Of a stretch of DNA of 64,000 nucleotides, positions 35,630-44,193 are shown piece by piece; position 1 is the first letter of the stretch; each line of letters starts with the position of its first letter. This stretch comes from Lewinellaceae bacterium. Lineage in GTDB: Bacteria > Bacteroidota > Bacteroidia > Chitinophagales > Saprospiraceae. The stretch is taken from assembly GCA_016710765.1 (NCBI GenBank), contig JADJUJ010000001.1, positions 496,001-560,000 of the forward strand. The letters are read 5' to 3'. Under the pieces are notes generated by a model, which searched no databases, had not been told where the DNA came from, and saw nothing but the letters and a program-made list of their open reading frames with translations. Position numbers and translations under genes: made by a program.

Positions 35630-35813
35630 CTACCTTTCAGCCTACTTTATTGATCTTCTTCTTTTTGTCTTGAAACAAAAAGAAGCAAAAAATTCAAGGC
35701 TGCCAAAACACCTGATTTTTCTAAGGCCGGGTACGAAACGCCACGATTTATGGCTTTTGTCGGAATTGGGCTCTTGGAAGCCTACCTTTCAGCCAACAGT
35801 ACAGCCTACTTTA
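35630..35813. repeat. repeat-like element with a perfect 11-bp stem
   Basis: The intergenic stretch holds an inverted repeat CTTCTTTTTGT / ACAAAAAGAAG (35658-35668 and 35675-35685, 6-nt loop). It is flanked by short direct repeats: CTACCTTTCAGCC at 35630-35642 and 35782-35794, and CAGCCTACTTTA at 35638-35649 and 35802-35813. The structure is typical of dispersed intergenic elements in Bacteroidota genomes, but copy number cannot be judged from one window. The stem lacks a following T-run, so it is not a simple terminator. Confidence 0.5.
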
Positions 35814-36414
35814 CATCCCCTTCGCCAAAAAACCTCCGTCTACCCCCAGGTTTTGCCCGGTAATAAACGAGGCATGATCCATCAGCAGAAAAGCCACCGC
35901 GGCAGCCACTTCTTCGGGTTTGCCTATACGTTGTTGCGGGGTTCGGGAAAGGATTTTTTCCAACCGTTCGGGCTGGCTGAGTACGGGCTCGGTCAGTGGC
36001 GTTTGGATGTACCAGGGCGAAACAGCGTTCATGCGGATGCCCAGGGGTGCCCATTCGCAGGCTAAACTCCGGGTGAGTTGAATTTCAGCGGCTTTGGTCA
36101 TGGCATACGGCGCGCCGGAGCCCACATCCACCATCCCGGCCACAGAACCTACATTGACGACTGCAGCTCCTGCTCCTTTTTCCAGCATGCCCTGAAACAG
36201 CCTGCACATATCGACCGTACTGTGTAGGTTGGTTTGCATCAGAAAATCGTATTCCTCCGGGCTGTACTCCTGAAATCCTTTGCGAATATTGGTGCCTACG
36301 TTGTTGACAAGTCCATCAAGTGCTTCCCATCGACTGTTCAACCACAGCGCGGCCAATACCTTTGGTTCCGCCGGTGACCAGAATGCGTTTTTGATCCAGA
36401 TTCCATTTTTTCAT
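35811..36414 (-). pseudogene. SDR family oxidoreductase (tropinone reductase-like) with an internal deletion
   Basis: The start at 36414 reads MKKWNLDQKRILVTGGTKGI then GRAVVEQ and runs into a stop. The remaining protein continues in another frame from about 36351: SRWEALDGLVNNVGTN, VVNVGSVAGMVDVGSGAPYA, the YAMTKAAE active-site pair and the typical end FITGQNLGVDGGF. Family members of about 255 residues have some 55 more residues between GIGRAVVE and the LDGLVNNVG strand (the second and third beta-alpha units). These are missing, so around 165 bp, not a multiple of three, has been lost at 36331-36351. Loss of part of the cofactor-binding fold would inactivate it. Confidence 0.85.
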
Positions 36415-36478
36415 GACAAGGCAAATTGATGATTTAGGCTGGCAAATTTTAGCGTTAATATACTTTTAACATTCATTC

Positions 36479-36510
36479 TTGTAACTTTTATCGGTTTCAG
36501 GCTACCTTTA
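36479..36510 (+). promoter_or_regulatory. Bacteroidota promoter for the DUF1800-DUF1501 pair
   Basis: TTG (36479-36481), 21 bases, TACCTTTA (36503-36510): the -7 box differs from TAnnTTTG only in its last base. The ATG is 57 bp downstream. Confidence 0.55.
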
Positions 36511-36566
36511 TTAGCACCAAATCGCAAAAAAAATTCAGTTGAACTGATAAACAGCCATTTCTGCTT

Positions 36567-38267
36567 ATGTCCAACCCAGCTTACTCCCGAAGGGTATTTT
36601 TGGAAAAACTGTCCCGGCTGGTGGAGATTCCACCAGCCGGAGTGCCGGATGCCCCTCCAGCCGACATGCCCGAAACCACCGTCACGATCAGTGGCGACCT
36701 CAGCCCCTACACCGGCCCCTGGGCCTTTGAACATGCCGCACACCTGCTTCGCCGCACTACCTTCGGCTTGAAAAAAGCCCAGGTCGACCAACTGGTTGCG
36801 CTGGGCGATGCCCAAACGGCAGTAGATTTTATACTCGACGTGCCCGCACCCCCGCCGGCACCACCCATCAACAATTACAACAATGCTGATTATACCGACC
36901 CAAGCGTAGCGCCGGGAGAAACCTGGATAAATGCGCTGCCCGATTTTGATACCGGTGGGGAAGGCTACCGCATAGAAAGCTGGCGCGGCTGGTGGCTCAA
37001 CCGCATGATTGAAGGTGAGGCAAACATTCAGGAAAAAATGACCCTGTTTTGGCACAACCATTTTGCGACCCAGACTTCACAGGTGTTCATCGGACGGCTG
37101 GTGTACCAATACAACCAACTCCTTCGTGCCGATGGATTGGGCAACTTCAAACAACTGACCCGTGCCATCACCCTTAACCCGATGATGCTGGTGTACCTCA
37201 ACGGTTTTCTCAACGACAAATCGGCACCCGATGAAAACTACTCCCGCGAACTGCAGGAACTCTTTACCATCGGAAAAGATTCCTCCAACCAATACACCGA
37301 AGACGATGTGGCTGCAGCAGCAAGAGTACTGACCGGCTGGCGCATCAACCCCAGCTCCGGCGATGTATTCCTGGATATTTTTGCCCACGACGCCAGCAAT
37401 AAAACCTTTTCTTCCTTTTACAACAATACGGTCATCCAGGGCAGCATCGATGGTGATGCCGAGCTCAATGCCCTGCTGAACATGATTTTTGCCAAGCCCG
37501 AAGTGGCGCTGTTCATCTGTCGGAAGCTCTACCGCTATTTTGTGTATTATAAAATTGACCAAACGGTAGAAGACAACATTATTATCCCCCTGGCTCAAAT
37601 TTTCCGCGACAACAACTACGACATCAAACCTGTCATGGAAACACTGCTCAAAAGCGAGCATTTTTTCGACGCCTACAACAAGGGGTGTTTCATCAAAACC
37701 CCGCTTGACCAGATGCTGGGTGTATTGCGAAACTTCAACCAAACCATCGTTTCCTCCACCCTGTACGACAGTTGGTTGATGCCCCTCTACCTCAACTATA
37801 CCGCAAATTCAATGCAAATGCTGCCGGGTGACCCGCCCAATGTGGCAGGCTGGGCAGCCTTTCGGCTTTCGCCAGGATACTATCGCAACTGGATCACTGC
37901 CGATACCATCCGCAACCGTAACATTTTCTCGGATGTCATGGTGTATTATGCCTACGAAACCGAGGGTGGCGACCAATTGAATGTAAACGCTGTAGACTTC
38001 GCCGCACAGTTCGATACGCCGGAGGATCCCAATATCCTGCTCAATGATATGATACGGCTGCTGTTGCCCGTTGACCTGTCGGCCTACAAGAAATTTTTGC
38101 TGAAATCCATTTTGCTATCCGGTCAGGCATCTGATTATTACTGGACAAATGCCTGGAATGCCTATCTGGATAACCCTGGCGACCAAATGGCTTATGAAAC
38201 CATCAACCAGCGCCTCAAACTGCTGGTCAAGTACATCATGAGCCTCCCGGAGTACCAGTTGGCCTAA
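36567..38267 (+). CDS. DUF1800 domain-containing protein
   Basis: A 566-residue protein with the DUF1800 hallmarks: HAAHLLRRTTFGLKKAQVDQ, KMTLFWHNHFATQ, NPMMLVYLNGFLNDKSAPDE followed by NYSRELQELFTIG, and ARVLTGWRI. No standard signal peptide is visible at the start (MSNPAYSRRVFLEKLSRLVE), although RRVFL resembles a weak twin-arginine segment. The family nearly always sits beside DUF1501, as here (33-bp gap), and both are thought to be exported, but their role is unknown. The protein is complete and of normal length. Confidence 0.9.
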   Translation: MSNPAYSRRVFLEKLSRLVEIPPAGVPDAPPADMPETTVTISGDLSPYTGPWAFEHAAHLLRRTTFGLKKAQVDQLVALGDAQTAVDFILDVPAPPPAPPINNYNNADYTDPSVAPGETWINALPDFDTGGEGYRIESWRGWWLNRMIEGEANIQEKMTLFWHNHFATQTSQVFIGRLVYQYNQLLRADGLGNFKQLTRAITLNPMMLVYLNGFLNDKSAPDENYSRELQELFTIGKDSSNQYTEDDVAAAARVLTGWRINPSSGDVFLDIFAHDASNKTFSSFYNNTVIQGSIDGDAELNALLNMIFAKPEVALFICRKLYRYFVYYKIDQTVEDNIIIPLAQIFRDNNYDIKPVMETLLKSEHFFDAYNKGCFIKTPLDQMLGVLRNFNQTIVSSTLYDSWLMPLYLNYTANSMQMLPGDPPNVAGWAAFRLSPGYYRNWITADTIRNRNIFSDVMVYYAYETEGGDQLNVNAVDFAAQFDTPEDPNILLNDMIRLLLPVDLSAYKKFLLKSILLSGQASDYYWTNAWNAYLDNPGDQMAYETINQRLKLLVKYIMSLPEYQLA

Positions 38268-38300
38268 CCCTTTCGCAAAAAGCATTGAACCTTTCTTATT

Positions 38301-39881
38301 ATGAAAAGAAGAAAATTTCTCAAATATACCGGTATGATGGCCGGAGCCGTAAGCTTTCCTTTCGGTGGGTTTGGCATCAACCCCATGCCCAAGTTGCCTT
38401 TTCTTGGCGCCCTCGCCCAGGGTGGCAACCCGAATGGCAGAGTCCTTGTCCTCGTCCAAATGGTCGGTGGAAACGATGGTTTGAATACCCTGATCCCGCT
38501 TGATCAATACGATAAACTGACCAATCACCGGGGATCCATTATTATTCCGGAAGCCCAAACACTGAGCCTTAGCGGCACTTCCAACAGTGCATTGCACCCT
38601 TCCATGACGCAAATCCGGGAAATGTTTGACAATGGACTGGTTTCCGTTGTGCAGAACGTTGGCTACCCCAATCAGGACTATTCCCACTTCCGATCTACCG
38701 ACATCTGGATGACAGCCTCCGACAGCGAGCAATACCTCGAAACAGGCTGGCTGGGCCGGTACCTGCAAAGCGAGTACCCCACTTACCCCTCTGGCTACCC
38801 CAATGCCGACATGCCCGACCCGCTGGCCATACAAATTGGTGCACTCACATCCCTTATGCTGCAAGGTAACCCCAACCCCATGGGCTTTGCCATCTCCGAC
38901 CCCGAATCGTTCTACCAGTTTGTGAACGACCTGGTTGAACCTGCTCCGGCTACACCCTATGGCGATGAACTTAGCTACATCCGGCTTATTACCAACCAGG
39001 CACAGGTGTACTATCAGGCGATAAAAGATGCCGCAGATGCCGGACAAAACTTGTCGAACCAGTACCCGGAGCAAAGTGAAAATTCCTTGGCCGACCAGCT
39101 CAAAATTGTTGCCCGGCTCATCAGTGGCGGGCTGAAAACGCCGGTTTATGTGGTGACCATTGAAGGGTTCGATACCCACAGTGAACAGGTTGCAGCCGGA
39201 AATGTCACCATGGGAAACCACGCTGAGCTCCTCCGGCGTTTGTCGGAAGCCATTGGCGCTTTTCAGAACGACCTGCAGCTGCTGGGCGTTGACGACCGGG
39301 TTGCTGGTATGACCTTCTCCGAATTTGGCCGTACCATTGGCGCAAACGCCAGTATGGGTACCGACCACGGGGCGGCAGCACCCATGTTTGTTTTTGGAAA
39401 AAAAGTGATACCCGGCATCATCGGCGACAGTCCGGATATTCCCAATCAAATTTTCGGTTCAGAAGACGTGCCCATGGTACACGATTTCCGCTCTGTTTAT
39501 GCCAGCGCCCTACAGGACTGGTTTGGTATTACCAACCCGGAAAGTATCCTGCAATATCCCTTTCCTATCCTGCCCATTTTTACAGCGCCGAGCAGTGGCA
39601 GCCATAGCCTCGACAGCGCTGAAGCCGCCGCAGTATCGCTCTTCCCGAACCCCTTGCGCAGCAGCGCTACCCTGCAGTTTAACCTGTCGGAAGGTACGCG
39701 GGTAACTGCCGTGATATTGGACGCAAACGGACGAATCCTGCGCACCCTTGCCGATCAGGAATACTTCCCTGCCGGTGAACATCAGCTACGCATCGAACGC
39801 GGCAGCTTACCCGCCGGACAATATTTCTACCAGGTGCGCACTGGCGGAGGGGCCGTGACCAAGCAAATGGTGGCGATGTAA
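38301..39881 (+). CDS. DUF1501 domain-containing protein with T9SS type A sorting domain
   Basis: A 526-residue exported protein beginning MKRRKFLKYTGMMAGAVSFP, a twin-arginine-like signal. The DUF1501 part, related in fold to sulfatase/alkaline-phosphatase enzymes, has VLVLVQMVGGNDGLNTLIPL, VQNVGYPNQDYSHFRSTDIW, VVTIEGFDTHSEQ and the metal-site-like FSEFGRTIGANASMGTDHGA. The last 80 residues are a T9SS type A sorting domain (VSLFPNPLRSSATLQFNLSE...LPAGQYFYQVRTGGG). It is therefore predicted to be sent to the surface by type IX secretion. It lies 33 bp after the DUF1800 gene. Confidence 0.92.
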   Translation: MKRRKFLKYTGMMAGAVSFPFGGFGINPMPKLPFLGALAQGGNPNGRVLVLVQMVGGNDGLNTLIPLDQYDKLTNHRGSIIIPEAQTLSLSGTSNSALHPSMTQIREMFDNGLVSVVQNVGYPNQDYSHFRSTDIWMTASDSEQYLETGWLGRYLQSEYPTYPSGYPNADMPDPLAIQIGALTSLMLQGNPNPMGFAISDPESFYQFVNDLVEPAPATPYGDELSYIRLITNQAQVYYQAIKDAADAGQNLSNQYPEQSENSLADQLKIVARLISGGLKTPVYVVTIEGFDTHSEQVAAGNVTMGNHAELLRRLSEAIGAFQNDLQLLGVDDRVAGMTFSEFGRTIGANASMGTDHGAAAPMFVFGKKVIPGIIGDSPDIPNQIFGSEDVPMVHDFRSVYASALQDWFGITNPESILQYPFPILPIFTAPSSGSHSLDSAEAAAVSLFPNPLRSSATLQFNLSEGTRVTAVILDANGRILRTLADQEYFPAGEHQLRIERGSLPAGQYFYQVRTGGGAVTKQMVAM

Positions 39882-39985
39882 GCCACCTGTGGCTGTATCC
39901 TCATATAGCACTGCAGGCTGAAATTGCTTACAGTGTTTTTCCTTAACCGTGTAGGCTCGCTCCCCTAACAATTCAAGTTTTTAAC

Positions 39986-40528
39986 ATGATTACCAACCGC
40001 TGGTCGGATCAAATCGACTCCATAACTCAATCTGTTCAGGCTAATTTTGGGCACCTGACACCAAGGCAACTCAATTGGAAACCTGCGTCTGAAACCTGGA
40101 GCATAGCACAGAACCTCGAGCACCTGATGGCCATCAACAAATCGTACGAGCCGGTGCTAAAATCTGTCAGGGAAGGAACTTACACACTGCCCTTCCTGGG
40201 AAAACTGGGTTTTATGGTAACGCTTATGGGCAACATGGTATTGGGAACTGTACAGCCCGACCGGAAGCGGAAAATGAAAACGTTTCCCATTTGGGAGCCA
40301 GCACAGAGCAACAGCGCGGATGATATATTGGAGCAATTTATCCGCCATCAAGATGACCTGAAAAACCTTATCCAGGGATCAAACGACCTATTGGCCACAG
40401 GGACCATCATTTCCTCCCCGGCAAATGCCAACATTGTTTACAAACTGGAAACGGCATTTGACATCATCGTTACCCATGAAGCACGACACCTCCAGCAAGC
40501 ACGGGAGGTCCTGTCGGCAATGGCTTAG
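39986..40528 (+). CDS. DinB family protein
   Basis: A 180-residue four-helix-bundle protein of the DinB/YfiT-like superfamily. Metal-ligand histidines are visible in WSIAQNLEHLMAIN and in VTHEARHLQQAREVL, the usual positions for the three-His site. Members include thiol-dependent S-transferases (bacillithiol/mycothiol) and many uncharacterised proteins; the substrate here is unknown. It has no signal peptide and acts in the cytoplasm. It is separate from the DUF1501 gene by 104 bp. Confidence 0.85.
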   Translation: MITNRWSDQIDSITQSVQANFGHLTPRQLNWKPASETWSIAQNLEHLMAINKSYEPVLKSVREGTYTLPFLGKLGFMVTLMGNMVLGTVQPDRKRKMKTFPIWEPAQSNSADDILEQFIRHQDDLKNLIQGSNDLLATGTIISSPANANIVYKLETAFDIIVTHEARHLQQAREVLSAMA

Positions 40529-40619
40529 TAGTGGGTCGATTTCGGTTGTTTTTTTAACATTATCTTAACACAAATGTTATGAATTTGTTAAAATTTTAAC
40601 ATTAAAATTGCGTTTTACC

Positions 40620-41543
40620 ATGAACTCTTCATCAAAATCAGCGATCATGGTTAACAAAAAATTCAATCTGCCCGCCATCTTAAGCATACTCTTGGGCTTG
40701 GCCTTGCTCAGCGCCTGTAATCGCGTGTACCTGGAGAAACCCATGCCCAGCGAAGGCGAAGAAATCCGCAATTTTCCCAAAACATGGTATGGTGTTTACA
40801 AAGAACAAGATGCTTCTTCCGATGATATAAGCCACCCTATTGATACGGCTTTTGCAAAATGTTACCGCATTGAACCCATAGGCCAGCAGCAAGCCTTGGT
40901 TTCGGCTGAACTCCGCCTTCACAGGTCGAACCTCCATGTACTCGAAGCCAAATTGGAAAACATGCTTCAAAGTGGGGAAATGGGCGCCTATACGCTCAGC
41001 GACCATTTTATCCGCATGAAAGACATCGTTGTGAAAGACAGCGTTGGCATGGTACACTTCGAATCGCAATTCATACGGATGCACCAGGAAAATGACTGGT
41101 ACGTCCTGGATGATACCCGCGCACCAATGTACCTGTACGATTTTGGTAAAAAAATCGCCATCGACTTTGAAACAGAGCACAGTGCTGAAATGAAAAATGA
41201 GTTTGCCCTAAACGCCGATACCCTGTCGGAAAAGCAACAGGAAATGGTGGCGAAAAAAACCGGTGCTGATGTTTATTACCTGAACTTCAAAACCTGGACA
41301 AAGGATTGTGGTCATGGATGAACATTCGCAGCATCGGCACAGGAACGCTCCAGGTCATAACACCCGATATCAGCGACAATAAAATTTTTGAACAAAGCCT
41401 GGACCGGCTCAACAGCATCACGAAATTCCAGCAAAATTGAAGGATCAGGAGATTACCAAATCCAGCCCAGCGACAAGGCTTTCGACCAGTTGCTGGAGCA
41501 AGAGTCGGTCTTCAATAAGGTTATCCTGAAAAAAATAGATTAA
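40620..41543 (+). pseudogene. lipoprotein of unknown function, two frameshifts near the 3' end
   Basis: The first frame (ATG 40620; an alternative ATG at 40647 lies directly before the signal) encodes a lipoprotein signal (LLGLALLSAC) and about 220 residues, and stops at 41321 just after KTWTKDCGHG. The plus-one frame continues LWSWMNIRSIGTGTLQVITP and stops at 41439; the third continues KIEGSGDYQIQPSDKAFDQL and ends KVILKKID at 41543. Joining the three gives about 306 residues. One missing T near 41304 and one extra base near 41430 explain both breaks. I do not recognise the family. The true stop then lies 12 bp from that of the DsbA-like gene. Confidence 0.6.
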
Positions 41544-41555
41544 GCCCTGCAGGTT

Positions 41556-42294
41556 TTATTCCCCGGCGGCCTTTTCCAGGGCCTGTAAAAACACTTGGGT
41601 TTCCTGTGCGCCGGATACGGCGACTTTTCGGTTGAAAACAAAAAACGGCACACCAGAAACACCAAACTGCCGGGCAAGCGCAATGTCTGATTCCACATCC
41701 TGCGGCATAATCGTTTCCAGACAATACCGTTGACAATTCGGAAGCGTCCAGACCCAATTCCGTCCCAATTTGAATCAGGGTCGTATGGCTCGCAGTATTT
41801 TTCCCTTCTGTAAAATAAGCGGCAAACAGGCGTTCTTCAGCAGCGTCCTGTTTGCCTTTTGTTTTGGCATAATGAGAAAACCGATGGGCATCAAATGAAT
41901 TGGCCACCACTGCCTTATCGAAATGGTATGACAGGCCCACCGACTGCGCCATGTTCACGACGTAGTCTATCGTTTGATGGGTTTGCTCCATTGACCAGCC
42001 TTTTTTCTCTGCGAGCGACTGCACAACGCTTTTGGAAGGGTCTGTTTCGAGCTCCGGGTCGAGTTGGAAACTGCGCCAGATTATTTCTACGCTATCGCGT
42101 CCAGCATACTGCGAAAGTGCTGCCTCAAAGCGGCGTTTACCGATATAGCAAAACGGACACATCACGTCCGACCAGATCTCTACAGTCATTTTCTGTGGGA
42201 TTAAGCTGTCTGCCTGCATATCCGAACGCGACGACGACGCCTGCACAGGAGCAGCCAGTAGGAATGCAAGCAATAAGAACAACAGTTTACGCAT
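41556..42294 (-). pseudogene. DsbA family (FrnE-like) oxidoreductase with signal peptide, one frameshift
   Basis: The ATG at 42294 gives a signal peptide (MRKLLFLLLAFLLAAPVQAS) and the FrnE/DsbA thioredoxin fold: VEIWSDVMCPFCYIGKRRFE with a CPFC active site, IIWRSFQLDPELE and NSFDAHRFSHYAK. The end lies in another frame: AQDVESDIALARQFGVSGVP then FFVFNRKVAVSGAQ and a stop at 41556. Removing one base near 41705 joins LSGNDYA to QDVESDIAL and restores about 245 residues. Most FrnE proteins are cytoplasmic; this one seems exported, so it may handle envelope disulfides. The cis-Pro loop (GVP) is present. Confidence 0.85.
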
Positions 42295-42359
42295 GGTGCC
42301 CGGTAGAACAGTCAGATTAACAGGTTTGTTCAGGATGCCTGCAACCATCAAGGAACAAC

Positions 42360-42557
42360 TCAACGGTTTTTAATGGCCTCAATCACTTTTTCATTTCTTT
42401 TATTGGCCCGGGCATCCTGAAGCGAAACCACTGCCCAAATTGCAGCGGGAATCCAGCCAATTACGGTAATTTGGAGCAGAAGGCACAAAATGCCGGTAAG
42501 AATTTTGCCCCGAATCATGAAAGAGAGGAAGGGGAAGAGAATGGCCAACAGTATCAT
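42360..42557 (-). CDS. YqaE/Pmp3 family membrane protein
   Basis: A 65-residue protein with two membrane helices (MILLAILFPFLSFMIRGKI and LCLLLQITVIGWIPAAIWAV) joined by a short loop. The GWIPAAIWAV motif is the Pmp3/UPF0057 hallmark. Members affect membrane potential and salt tolerance in yeast and plants; bacterial roles are poorly known. The C-terminus is charged (DARANKRNEKVIEAIKNR). It lies 65 bp upstream of the DsbA-like gene on the same strand. Confidence 0.85.
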   Translation of the reverse strand: MILLAILFPFLSFMIRGKILTGILCLLLQITVIGWIPAAIWAVVSLQDARANKRNEKVIEAIKNR

Positions 42558-42619
42558 GTTCGTTTAATGCAGGGGTTTGGTTTAACAAGTCAAATGATTC
42601 CTTTCTATTTTGGGTCGTT

Positions 42620-43444
42620 TCATGAAGTCGTTTGCTTTACCAAAATTACAACGCGTTCACCAACATTCAATACCTGCGCTGCATTTTCCATTTGGATCAA
42701 GGCTTGTTCCCAAATGGCATGCCCACAAACCAGCAGTTGTGCGGGCGCTTTCTGTAGCGCAGCGGTCACAAATTGCCCACCCTTGTGCGGTGTGCTGTGG
42801 TGAAAAGGGTTCTGGTGCAACAAAAGGAGGTCGGGCCTGCGATCAATCCGGCGTTTCAACATGGCGGCAAACTGGTCTTCCGGTATCCGCATGTGCTTGC
42901 CGTTGTCGCCCGCCACGCCAGAGATACCGCCAATGCGGAGCCCATCAAGCGCAACTTCTTCGTTTTTCAGGTAAAAGATTCCCGGTTCCCGCCGGAAAGC
43001 GGGGAGCGCATCCAGATCGACCCCAAAATCATCATGGTTGCCGCCAACGCCCGTAACCCAGCGAAAATATCGGCGAAAAGTGCGCCATACCGGACGCACA
43101 TCATCCAGCCCTCCCCGACTTTCCAGGGTGGCAAAAAAATCGCCTGCCAGTACGATGCCCACCTTCTCTGGGTTAAGCTTCATTTCCAGGCGCAGAAACA
43201 TGGCCAAAAATTCGGGCAGCGCTTCACCCAACAAACGGCGTTGGTCAGCCTCAACCACCACGCCCTGCAAATCGGAGGTAAGCACCAGCGCGTCCAGTGA
43301 CTTTGGTAAAAAGTCGACCTCCGCCTTAAAAAATGGTAGATCATGGCGCAAAACACCCTGATTTCCCCAGTTGTCGCGCCCGGGACTGGCATGCAGGTAA
43401 GGAAAAAAGCCTTCCGGGATGGGTTGTATGTTCAGGAGTTTCAC
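42620..43444 (-). CDS. metallophosphoesterase (calcineurin-like)
   Basis: A 274-residue protein of the calcineurin-like phosphoesterase fold. Metal-binding motifs are TSDLQG, GIVLAGDFFATLE, VGGNHDDFG, LLLLHQNPFHH and LVCGHAI. There is no ATG near the N-terminus; the open frame begins with TTG at 43489, but GTG at 43444 (VKLLNIQPIPEGFFPYLHAS) starts where the conserved part starts and is preferred. No signal peptide is seen. The substrate is unknown. Confidence 0.8.
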   Translation of the reverse strand: MKLLNIQPIPEGFFPYLHASPGRDNWGNQGVLRHDLPFFKAEVDFLPKSLDALVLTSDLQGVVVEADQRRLLGEALPEFLAMFLRLEMKLNPEKVGIVLAGDFFATLESRGGLDDVRPVWRTFRRYFRWVTGVGGNHDDFGVDLDALPAFRREPGIFYLKNEEVALDGLRIGGISGVAGDNGKHMRIPEDQFAAMLKRRIDRRPDLLLLHQNPFHHSTPHKGGQFVTAALQKAPAQLLVCGHAIWEQALIQMENAAQVLNVGERVVILVKQTTS

Positions 43445-43524
43445 AAAGCAAAAACCGAAAGCATTTTTAAAAAGTTCCAAAGCACGCAAAATCCCTATAA
43501 CTTTATCCCAAACAACACATACCC

Positions 43525-44073
43525 ATGTCTATTTCCGCCCACAACCCCTGGCACACCGTATCACCTGGCGAAAAAGCGCCTGATATTGTCAATGGCATTA
43601 TCGAGATTCCAAAAAATTCCCACGCCAAGTACGAGCTCGATAAGGATTCAGGCCTAATCAAGCTCGACCGCGTGTTGTTTTCGGCCATGTATTATCCGGC
43701 CAATTATGGCTTCATCCCGCAAAGTTATTGCGATGACCACGACCCGCTCGACATCATGGTGCTTAGCCAGGTAACCCTCGTGCCCATGTGCCTGGTTTCT
43801 GCCAGAGTGATTGGCGTGATGCGCATGCTTGACCAGGGAGAAATGGACGACAAAATCATTGCCGTGGCCGAGCACGATATGAGCGTTAACCACATCTACG
43901 ACATCTCCGGGTTACCCGACCATTTTTTCCGTGAGCTCCGCAGTTTCTTTGAAGACTATAAAAAACTGGAAAACAAAACCGTTCAGGTGGAAGACTTTCA
44001 GAACGCTGCCGTGGCCCGCCAAATCGTTGCCCAGAGTTTTCTTGATTACAAGGCATTGATGGCTAAAGGCTAA
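43525..44073 (+). CDS. ppa: inorganic pyrophosphatase
   Basis: A 182-residue soluble family I pyrophosphatase, which hydrolyses pyrophosphate and pulls biosynthetic reactions forward. Active-site residues are in IEIPKNSHAKYELDK, YPANYGFIPQSYCDDHDPLD (the PS00387 signature with its three Asp, D-D-H-D-P-L-D) and HIYDISGLP, with DYK (FFEDYKKLENK) near the end. The length and motifs are normal. It is divergent from the metallophosphoesterase across 80 bp. Confidence 0.95.
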   Translation: MSISAHNPWHTVSPGEKAPDIVNGIIEIPKNSHAKYELDKDSGLIKLDRVLFSAMYYPANYGFIPQSYCDDHDPLDIMVLSQVTLVPMCLVSARVIGVMRMLDQGEMDDKIIAVAEHDMSVNHIYDISGLPDHFFRELRSFFEDYKKLENKTVQVEDFQNAAVARQIVAQSFLDYKALMAKG

Positions 44074-44088
44074 GCAAAAAAGTAAACC

Positions 44089-44096
44089 TATATTTG
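44089..44096 (+). promoter_or_regulatory. possible TAnnTTTG element before the DUF4350 gene
   Basis: TATATTTG matches the -7 consensus and lies 98 bp before the start codon; no well-spaced TTG was found upstream. Confidence 0.35.
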
Positions 44097-44193
44097 CCAT
44101 CTTTGAAAACCCACCATAGCAATGCAATGGTTTTGCTGCCGCTAAAAACGCGACATCAGACGCAACTATTGCTGGTGGAAAACTACTTAGGGC

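Noticed and set aside
35550..36065. A 171-codon plus-strand frame spanning the end of DUF4846, the repeat-like gap and the SDR gene
   Set aside because: It crosses a non-coding repeat-like stretch and is antisense to the SDR gene; no domain or signal is evident.
38115..39449. A 444-codon minus-strand frame over the DUF1501 gene
   Set aside because: The plus-strand gene has signal, DUF1501 and T9SS features; the antisense frame has no recognisable domain and extends into the end of the DUF1800 gene.
40587..40600. 14-bp palindrome GTTAAAATTTTAAC before the lipoprotein gene
   Set aside because: The gap is very AT-rich with several TTAACA copies; a palindrome of this composition is expected by chance and no regulator is nearby.
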